A stretch of 32,528 nt of DNA. Source: an uncultured Clostridia bacterium (GTDB lineage: Bacteria; Bacillota; Clostridia; Christensenellales; Borkfalkiaceae). The notes beneath the pieces are model-generated. The model was not told the origin of the DNA and made no database searches. It was given only the letters and a program-made list of their open reading frames with translations. Within the stretch, counting starts at the first letter, position 1, and the number at the start of each line of letters is the position of its first letter. A program made the translations under genes and the position numbers. Location: positions 1 through 32,528 of the forward strand of contig CANREF010000020.1 of NCBI GenBank assembly GCA_947629575.1. The letters are read 5' to 3'. This document shows, in pieces, positions 21,794-28,500 of this stretch.

Positions 21794-23662
21794 TTAAACT
21801 TCGCGCTTGCGCGGGGTGACGGCGGCGTATGCGGAAACGCTTTGCGTGTTGTTATAATAGGTCACGTTGCCGCGGCTGTCAATTGTTCCGTTCGTGCAAT
21901 AAACGATATAAGCACCCGTTTTGTAATCCCATCCATACCCACTGTTATCTTTTTTAATCTTTTTCCAAGCATTGGTCGTTCCGCTATATTGAATTTTCGT
22001 CAGCCTGCTGCAATAGCAGAACGCCATCCTTCCAATCGAGGTCACACGGTCTGGAATCTTAACACTTGTCAACCCGCTGCAACCCTCGAACGCAAAATCT
22101 CCGATCGAGGTCACGCCGTCGGGAATGATGATTTCCGTCAACCCGCTGCAATCATAGAACGCAGAATCTCCGATCGAGGTCACGCCGTCGGGAATGATGA
22201 TTTCCGTCAACCCGCTGCAACCATGGAACGCATAAGATCCAATCGAGGTCACACGGTCGGGAATGATGATTTCCGTCAGCCTGCTGCAATCGCAGAACGT
22301 CCAATCTCCAATCGAAGTCACGCCGTCGGGAATGATGATTTCCGTCAACCCGCTGCAACCCGAGAACGCGCCACTAATCGAAGTCACGCCGTCGGGAATT
22401 TCTACACTCTGCAACCCGCTGCAACCACAGAACGCAAAATTTCCAATCGAGGTCACGCTGTCGGGTATTTCAAGTTTTTCAACAGAACTGCAACCATAGA
22501 ACGCCCGCTCACCGATCGAAGTCAAGGACGAAGGCAAAACGACTTTTTTCATAGAATTACAACCCTCGAATGCCGAACTTCCGATCGTCCGCATCGGGGA
22601 ACAAATAATGAGCCAACGGATCGTCGTCATCCCCTTAAAGGCGTCGGCTGCAATGCTCGTGATCGGATAGTCCAAATATCCATTGGGAACGGCAACGGCC
22701 GTCGCCGTGGTAGTATAGCATTTTTCGATTTTTGCTTCTCCCGCGTTGACCGACGCCTTATAATTCAGGAACGGGATCCACCGCGCATAAATTACCGAAC
22801 TTGTTTGATACGTTTCATCGCCTGTGAGCGGTTCCATATATTCCGTGTTGGCATACCACCCGTCAAAATACCGGTGGTTTTCCCAATAATCCGGGAGCTG
22901 AATTTTGTAGCCGGTCGAAGCACCCGCATAGAGGCTGCTTTGATATTGATTATCGATATAGACCTTGACCTCTACCGCGCCCGATTCCACCGTGCCGCAG
23001 ACTGAACAGACGCAGTCTACAAAGCTATGGTCCTTTTGAGGGACGGACTCATACTGCACGTCGCCACAGGGACATTCGCGCTGCTTCTTGCCCGCATTCG
23101 TGCAGGTCGCCTCTTCCGTCGTGCGCCACTCCCCGTATTCGTGCGCGGTCGTCTTGGCGATCGGCTCTTCGATATACTCTCCGCACGAGCAATACTTCCG
23201 CCGCGTTCCCGCTTGCAGATGTGTTGCGGGAACGACGGTATCCCACTCCCCGTAAGAATGGACGTGGGCCGCGGGCGTATCGCCTTGCCCGCCGCCCTGC
23301 CCCTCGTCGGGTTTTTGCGTGCCGCTCTGTCCGCCTTCGTCGGGTTTTTGTGTGCTGCCCTGTCCGCTTTCGTCGGGTTTCTGTTCGCTGCCTTGATTGC
23401 CCTCGTCGGGTTTCTGTTCGCTGCCTTGATTGCCCTCGTCGGGTTTCTGTTCGCCGCTCTGTCCGCCCTCGTCGGGTTGCTGTTCGCTGCCTTGTCCGCC
23501 CTCGTCGGGTTGCTGTTCGCCGCCTTGATTGCCCGGCTGTTGCTGTTCGGTCTGCGAGCCGCTTCCCGCCGTCTCGCCGCCCGTTTCGCCGCATGCCGCC
23601 GCCCCGAACACGAGGCAAAGCACAGACGCCAACATCAATACCGCAAACAAAAATTTTTTCAT
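21794..23662 (-). CDS. BspA-like leucine-rich-repeat surface lipoprotein
   Basis: A 622-residue exported protein. A signal peptide (KK, then a hydrophobic core) ends in a lipobox-like GAAAC with Cys24, so it is probably lipid-anchored. Then come an acidic/Gln-rich linker of seven 11-residue units (44-120, e.g. GNQGSEQKPDE), a Cys/His-rich part with CxC and CxxC pairs (about 133-235), a beta-rich InlB B-repeat-like segment ending in YARWIPF (about 238-315), and ten LRR_5 (TpLRR/BspA) units of about 23 residues (about 330-560; TSIGDSAFYDCSGLTEIIIPDGV style). Such proteins bind host or microbial surface ligands. The start at 23662 has AGGAGG at 6-base spacing; codons up to 23713 are promoter. 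The promoter spacer is filled by an operator-like inverted repeat. Confidence 0.92.
   Translation of the reverse strand: MKKFLFAVLMLASVLCLVFGAAACGETGGETAGSGSQTEQQQPGNQGGEQQPDEGGQGSEQQPDEGGQSGEQKPDEGNQGSEQKPDEGNQGSEQKPDESGQGSTQKPDEGGQSGTQKPDEGQGGGQGDTPAAHVHSYGEWDTVVPATHLQAGTRRKYCSCGEYIEEPIAKTTAHEYGEWRTTEEATCTNAGKKQRECPCGDVQYESVPQKDHSFVDCVCSVCGTVESGAVEVKVYIDNQYQSSLYAGASTGYKIQLPDYWENHRYFDGWYANTEYMEPLTGDETYQTSSVIYARWIPFLNYKASVNAGEAKIEKCYTTTATAVAVPNGYLDYPITSIAADAFKGMTTIRWLIICSPMRTIGSSAFEGCNSMKKVVLPSSLTSIGERAFYGCSSVEKLEIPDSVTSIGNFAFCGCSGLQSVEIPDGVTSISGAFSGCSGLTEIIIPDGVTSIGDWTFCDCSRLTEIIIPDRVTSIGSYAFHGCSGLTEIIIPDGVTSIGDSAFYDCSGLTEIIIPDGVTSIGDFAFEGCSGLTSVKIPDRVTSIGRMAFCYCSRLTKIQYSGTTNAWKKIKKDNSGYGWDYKTGAYIVYCTNGTIDSRGNVTYYNNTQSVSAYAAVTPRKREV
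21990..22680 (-). repeat. Tandem 69-bp repeats encoding LRR_5 units
   Basis: About ten units of 23 codons, most strongly conserved between 22071 and 22400. Neighbouring units share long identical stretches around the codons for LTEIIIPDGVTSIG. Such near-identity allows units to be gained or lost by recombination. Confidence 0.85.
23303..23533 (-). repeat. Seven tandem 33-bp repeats in the lipoprotein linker
   Basis: Seven 11-codon units of the form G-x-Q-x-x-x-Q-x-P-D-E occupy exactly 231 bp. Two neighbouring units (residues 77-87 and 88-98) are identical at protein level and appear identical at DNA level, a mark of recent slippage. Confidence 0.88.
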
Positions 23663-23684
23663 AAGAAACCTCCTCGGTATCTCC

Positions 23685-23713
23685 ATTATATTCTTACTAT
23701 TGTAAGAAGTCAA
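23685..23713 (-). promoter_or_regulatory. Promoter of the LRR lipoprotein gene
   Basis: The minus strand has TTGACT (23708-23713), a 17-bp spacer (23691-23707) and perfect TATAAT (23685-23690). The predicted +1 is near 23678, giving a 16-nt leader with an AGGAGG site. The spacer coincides with operator 1. Confidence 0.9.
23691..23708. promoter_or_regulatory. Operator-like inverted repeat 1
   Basis: TTCTTAC-TATT-GTAAGAA is a perfect 7+7 inverted repeat with a 4-base centre. It covers the whole spacer between -10 and -35 of the lipoprotein promoter. A bound protein would exclude RNA polymerase. The divergent XRE gene is the obvious candidate. Confidence 0.8.
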
Positions 23714-23720
23714 GTGTAAA

Positions 23721-23738
23721 TTCTTACTTTTGTGAGAA
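23721..23738. promoter_or_regulatory. Operator-like inverted repeat 2
   Basis: TTCTTAC-TTTT-GTGAGAA is the same repeat with one changed base in the right arm, starting 30 bp (about three helical turns) from copy 1. It ends 13 bp before the XRE start codon, a position suited to autoregulation. Confidence 0.78.
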
Positions 23739-23751
23739 AATTATATACGGC

Positions 23752-23967
23752 ATGGGAACAGAGTTCAAAAATAATTTGAAGTTTTTGCGGCAAGAGCGGG
23801 GCATCGGGCAGGTGGAGCTTGCTAAAAAAATCGGGGTGAGCAACGGCATTATCAGTCTGTGGGAAAACGGGCTGCGGGAACCCAGCCTTGCCTCGCTGGT
23901 CTCGATCGCACTGTTTTTCAACGTGAGCCTTGATGAACTCGTGGGCATGGAAGAGCTGAAAAAATGA
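23752..23967 (+). CDS. XRE-family helix-turn-helix transcriptional regulator
   Basis: A 71-residue protein that is essentially one Cro/C1-type HTH domain: NLKFLRQERGIGQVELAKKIGVSNGIISLWENG, then REPSLASLVSIALFFNVSLDELVG. There is no sensor or oligomerisation domain beyond the fold. It is divergent from the LRR lipoprotein and separated from it by two copies of an 18-bp inverted repeat, so it probably represses the lipoprotein gene and possibly itself. No Shine-Dalgarno site precedes the ATG; TATATA at 23742-23747 could be a -10, but no -35 is evident. A hairpin with a T-run follows the stop. Confidence 0.9.
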   Translation: MGTEFKNNLKFLRQERGIGQVELAKKIGVSNGIISLWENGLREPSLASLVSIALFFNVSLDELVGMEELKK

Positions 23968-23975
23968 CAGAACGA

Positions 23976-24017
23976 GCCGCGGCGGGGTGCGAAGTTTCGC
24001 ACGCCGCCGCGGCTTTT
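23976..24017 (+). terminator. Hairpin terminator of the XRE gene (copy A of the 36-bp palindrome)
   Basis: An almost perfect stem (GCCGCGGCGG... with ...CCGCCGCGGC; one mismatch) is followed by TTTT at 24014-24017. It is a variant, with two base changes, of the palindrome at 25348-25383 and 31003-31038. Confidence 0.85.
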
Positions 24018-24019
24018 CG

Positions 24020-24048
24020 TTGACTTTTTCCCCGTTCCTTGTTATAAT
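24020..24048 (+). promoter_or_regulatory. Promoter of the PflX-like gene (leaderless)
   Basis: TTGACT (24020-24025), 17-bp spacer, perfect TATAAT (24043-24048). The predicted +1 is exactly 24055, the A of the ATG. The -35 begins just after the upstream terminator. Confidence 0.9.
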
Positions 24049-24054
24049 TTTTCT

Positions 24055-24906
24055 ATGCAATGTCATCTTTGTCCCGTAGGCTGCGGGGTGGACAGAACTG
24101 TCCGCACGGGGCGGTGCGGCGTTATGGGGCTCACCGTCGCGAAATACTATCTTCACCCCTATGAAGAGCCCTGCCTCTCGCCCTCGGGAAAGAGCGGTAC
24201 GGTGTTCTTCGGCGGGTGCAATCTGCGCTGCGTTTTCTGCCAGAACTACGAAGTCTCCCGCGCCGAACGGGGGAGAGCCGTCTCCCCGCGCGAGCTCGCC
24301 GACGTCTTCAAAAAATTGGAAGATATGGGCGCGGAGAACCTCGACCTCGTCACGCCCGACCATGTGTCCCCTCTCATCGGGGAAGCGCTCGCGATCTACA
24401 AACCGAATATCCCCGTGGTGTACAATTCGGGCGGGTATGCCCTTCCCGCCGCCCTCGAAGAGATCGACCCCTACGTTGACGTCTATCTGCCCGACTTCAA
24501 GTTCTTCTCCCCAGAGCTTGCGGAGCGGTACACGGGAAGGCGGGACTATCCCGAAGTCGCCTGTGCCGCCCTCTCCTTTATGGCGAAAAAGCCGATAAAA
24601 TGGGACGGGGAAAGGCTGCTCTCGGGGATTTTGGCGCGGCATCTTGTGATGCCGATGTGTTCGTCCGATTCCCTGCGCGTGCTCGATGTTTTGAAAGAGA
24701 TCCTGCCCGCGGGCGCGCCGCTCTCCCTCATGCGGCAGTACACCCCCATGGGCGACATCGCGGGCTTCCCCGAGCTCAACCGCAAGATCACGGCGCGGGA
24801 ATATCGGCGCGTTGCGGACTACGCGCTCTCGCTCGGCTTTGCGCCCCTCTACACGCAGGAAAAGGAAAGCGCGGAAAAGTCGTTTATTCCCGATTGGGAC
24901 TTTTGA
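24055..24906 (+). CDS. PflX-like radical SAM protein (pyruvate formate-lyase activase homologue)
   Basis: A 283-residue cytoplasmic iron-sulfur enzyme. The radical SAM motif is CNLRCVFC (Cx3Cx2C, about residues 59-66) in GGCNLRCVFCQNYE, preceded by an N-terminal Cys set (CHLCPVGCG and GRCG) that is usual in the PflX (COG1313) group. Further family stretches are DLVTPDHVSPLI, PVVYNSGGY and DVYLPDFKFF. The family resembles glycyl-radical-enzyme activases, but its target is not established, and no glycyl radical enzyme is next to it here. The gene has no ribosome-binding site; its predicted mRNA begins at the ATG. The start is firm because the promoter leaves no room upstream. Confidence 0.92.
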   Translation: MQCHLCPVGCGVDRTVRTGRCGVMGLTVAKYYLHPYEEPCLSPSGKSGTVFFGGCNLRCVFCQNYEVSRAERGRAVSPRELADVFKKLEDMGAENLDLVTPDHVSPLIGEALAIYKPNIPVVYNSGGYALPAALEEIDPYVDVYLPDFKFFSPELAERYTGRRDYPEVACAALSFMAKKPIKWDGERLLSGILARHLVMPMCSSDSLRVLDVLKEILPAGAPLSLMRQYTPMGDIAGFPELNRKITAREYRRVADYALSLGFAPLYTQEKESAEKSFIPDWDF

Positions 24907-24951
24907 ACAAGAGGAGTTCTGTGGAAAGCCCCACTTGAACAAGGAGCGAGT

Positions 24952-25326
24952 ATGGATTGGTTGGATATTTTGTTGGTCAGCTTGTTTATTTTCGTCGTAT
25001 GGCTTATGTTTGTTGGTATCTATTTTCTATATATTTACAGTCAAGTACCACCAAAGCATAGAGAAAAGTATCCTTTTTTCTCCAAATGTTGGATCAAAAA
25101 ATTATTTCTTGTCGGGTTGAACGGAGCGATAAAACCTTCTGTTGTCATATTTACCTTTCTTGTCAATATATCTCTGTGCCTATGGATCGCCTCGGGAATT
25201 TGGTGGAGCGTGATTCCCGCCTCGATAGCAGCGCAATGGAGCTATAGGATAATGGCGGGGGTTTTCGGCATTTGTTTTTTGGTGAGGTTCATTCTTTTGT
25301 GGGGAAACCTTCCCAAATTTAAGTAG
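24952..25326 (+). CDS. Small hypothetical membrane protein, AT-rich
   Basis: A 124-residue protein with an N-terminal membrane helix (about 5-30), a short basic loop (PPKHREKYPFFSKCWIKK), and two or three further hydrophobic segments (about 60-83, 85-95 and 100-118). No known family was recognised. The ATG is preceded by AAGGAG at 5-base spacing. It starts 45 bases after pflX and may be co-transcribed. It is clearly more AT-rich than pflX, suggesting separate origin. Two palindromes follow before the converging giant gene. Confidence 0.75.
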   Translation: MDWLDILLVSLFIFVVWLMFVGIYFLYIYSQVPPKHREKYPFFSKCWIKKLFLVGLNGAIKPSVVIFTFLVNISLCLWIASGIWWSVIPASIAAQWSYRIMAGVFGICFLVRFILLWGNLPKFK

Positions 25327-25347
25327 ACGATTCTTTATAAAATGCGA

Positions 25348-25383
25348 CCGCGGCGGGGTGCGAAATTTCGCACCCCGCCGCGG
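25348..25383. repeat. Perfect 36-bp palindrome (copy B)
   Basis: The sequence is its own reverse complement over 36 bases (half-site CCGCGGCGGGGTGCGAAA), with no loop. It is identical to 31003-31038, so one copy lies on each side of the giant lipoprotein gene. Here the T-run is only CTTAT. Confidence 0.92.
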
Positions 25384-25436
25384 CTTATATAATGCAACGC
25401 CACCCATTCGTTTTGTCGCTCAAGGTCACTTGCGCG

Positions 25437-25472
25437 AAAAGAGGTGGCGTGTTATAACACGCCACCTCTTTT
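25437..25472. terminator. Bidirectional terminator, perfect 36-bp palindrome
   Basis: AAAAGAGGTGGCGTGTTA is followed directly by its reverse complement, so both strands end with TTTT. It lies between the converging small membrane protein and the giant lipoprotein gene, 32 bases after the latter's stop. Confidence 0.9.
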
Positions 25473-25504
25473 CACTGTTTTTAAGAAGATCGGACGGGTC
25501 GCCG

Positions 25505-28500
25505 TCAGATCAGGTTTCTCTTCCATTCGGGCTCATTGGAATACAGCTCGTACGCGGGAGCAAAAACCAACCCGTAGCCATAAGCCTCGTCTACCAAAGT
25601 GATGGAAGTCACCTGCGGATCGCCGCTCTCCACGGGGATAAACGTCAAGCGCAGACCGACAAACTGTTTTTCGGGGTCGATCGCGGCGCGCACAGCGTTT
25701 CTGTCGACCGTGATGATATAGCAATCGATGTACTCTTTCCCGGGGATCTCCGCTCTTTGATAGTCGCCCGAGTACGGCACGATCTCTTCAACGCCGTCGT
25801 CTCCGAGATAGACGAGATAGAGCTGCAACGTGATGTTGGAGACCGCCGCACGGTTCCAGACTCCCACCGTATAGGGCATATCGGTCCAATAGTTGGTGAG
25901 ATCTTCCAAAACGATCGTGCCGCTGCTCTCCTGTTTCGCCTCCAATCCGCAGTAAATACATCTGCCATCGTTGAATTCATGCCCATGAGGGGAGCGTATC
26001 ATGTAGCACTCGGTATAACCGCAGACGCTGCATACCGAGTACTGCATCTCGGGCATCGTGCAACTTGCTTCGATGTAATCGCTCTGTAACGCATGGCATA
26101 TATCTTGATAGGTATTGGTATTTGCCTCACCGTCCCCGTATCGATAATAAGTTTCCACCGTACATTCGCAGCTCGTCTCCGATACAAACTCCCACTTGGT
26201 CCAATTCGTGTAGGAGTATTCTTTCTGCGTAGTGGAATTGAATTCATAGATCTTTCTGCCGAGCTTATCGTAATGATATTCATATATTATGGTGTAAGGA
26301 CCGGTATGTTTGCACCCGCTATAAGTCGTTTCATCGCGATATCCGCTATATCCGTTCTGCTCGATGGTGAACTGCGTGCGCTCGGTGTGAGATTCGCCGC
26401 GCTCGTGATTGACCCACGCGTCGGTGTAGAAATAGCCTTCCGTCTTGCCGAGCTGTTGCCCTTCTCTGTAATAGAACTTGTAGAAGCGGTATTGGGTATA
26501 GACGCAATCCTCATACTCATTCCACGTCTCGATCGTGTAAAACGCGGTGCAATTATCATAAGCGCAACGGTATGTACTCAGCATATGTCCGTTATCGAGA
26601 TAGCTATCATAGCTGAAATCGAAAATGCAACCGTCTTGACTTTCGATGTAGACGTCTGTACCCGACTGCCCGCAGGCGCAGGCATACACTCTGAGCTCCA
26701 AGTCGCCGTGAGGCATTTTGAAGGTCTCGGTCGTATATGCTCTGTAATGCTCGTAAATGGTCTCTTCCTCGCTCTCTCCACACAGCGTGCATTCACGGCG
26801 GAGGATCACGCCGTCCTCGCAGGTAGTCGAGCCGGGCGCAAGTTCTACGCTCGTTTCAAACCGATGCGATTTCATGCTGGAATAGTGATACATATCCTTT
26901 TTGCAATTTTCGCAGACATAATAGGTGTAATAGAATTCACCGCAAGAGACATCGTCCTCGGTCGTAGTGCGCTCCTCATCGACGACCTGCTTATGTTGCG
27001 ACTTGTACGAGAAGTCCTTCGTCTTGGTATTCAAATATACGTTGTCGGAAGCATAGTCCGATTCATCGCCGTATTCGTCCTCGATATGTTCGTCGAGCAT
27101 TTGTCCGTCCTCACCGTACGTCCGATTGAACGAGTACGAGCGATGGGTACATTTGCCGTCTGAGGTGCTGAGATAATAGCGGACCCAATCCCCGCAGTCG
27201 GCATTGTAACTTATGCTGACATTTGCCATATCCGGGAAGTGTTCGGTGTAGACGTATTCAAATCCGCTCTCCACTCTGCCCATTCCGGGTGCGGTGGAAG
27301 AATTATAGACGTCGGTATGCGTTTCTGTCACATCCAAAGAGAGCACGCCATTCTGCAACTGCCAGCAATAGACATAAACCGTGCTCGATCTGCCTCCGTT
27401 GGTTTCCGTCATCGTATAGGTGTAAGATCCGTTGTTCGCAGCGCAAAGTTTACGCACTTCTTCTTGCAGGGAGTTCAAAACGTCGAACTCGTGGTCGTAA
27501 ACGATGTCCTTCGCCTCGTTCCATTGGAGCGTTGCGCTTCCGTCGATCAGAAGTTGACCGCCGGCAATTTCAAATTCAAAGTTGCGGAGCGCAAGATCGA
27601 GAGACTGAACGTTGCCCGCTGCGTCCGTTTGGAAAGTGATCTGCGTGACGCCGTCTTTGAACACGTTCTCGACGATCGAATGGATCAGTTCGACATCCGC
27701 GCGCATAGATTGCTCAAGCAGAGAATAGACAGTCACCTCGTCCCGGAAGAGCATCGAGAATATGTCGTCGATGCGCTTCGCGATCTCCCCTTCTTCCATA
27801 TGGTTCTGCATCTCCATGATCTCTGCGAACGAGTGCTCTATGAGCATTTCGTCGCCGAGCATCTGCTCGATGCCGAGAGGTTCTCCCGTGAATTTCATCG
27901 CCATGCTCTCGATAAGACCGATGAGGGCGTCGCGGTCGATATGGTAATCCGCCGCCATCGCGAATACCTCATCGATCGCCTCGGACGCCTTCAACGTGAC
28001 GACGAGATTTTTTACGAGCTCGCTGAGACGGTAGAAACTCGCCTCGCCGAGATACTTATCGATGAACTTCTGCACAGAGAGGGTCATGAGGTCGTCGTTG
28101 AGCGTGCGCATCGTGTCGGCGCGCAACGTAAGGCTGTACCCTTCGGCAGTCTGTGTGCGGGCGAACAAGCCGTCCATCACTTTGTTGACGAATTCGAACA
28201 GCGTTTGGTTGTTCGTGCTCTTCAACGTGGAAAGGTAATCCATAACCGCCTCGTCCCGCAAGATCGCAAAGATCGTGGCGTAAGGCTCGGGGATCTCCGT
28301 AATATATTGTTTGGAGTACTCGTATTCGCCGTTGTCTTCGCGCATCCTCGCATACTGGCACTCGCCGTCGAAGAGAGCGTAGAGTTCGTAAACTTCCGGC
28401 TGTTCGGGCGTTTCTTCGTCTCGTTTATACGACCGCTCCGCAGTGAGCTCTATGGAATAGAGGTACTCGCCGTCCTCGGTAATGTTGAGGTATGCCGTCA

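Noticed and set aside
22071-22400. CRISPR-like array of regularly spaced repeats
   Set aside because: The repeats are in-frame 69-bp LRR codon units of the lipoprotein gene; no cas genes or true spacers are present.
21842-23005. 387-codon plus-strand frame opposite the LRR gene
   Set aside because: It is a mirror of the tandem repeats on the coding strand; no ribosome site or domain is visible.
23221-23664. Arg/Cys-rich repeat protein on the plus strand
   Set aside because: It is the reverse-strand reading of the 33-bp linker repeats of the lipoprotein.
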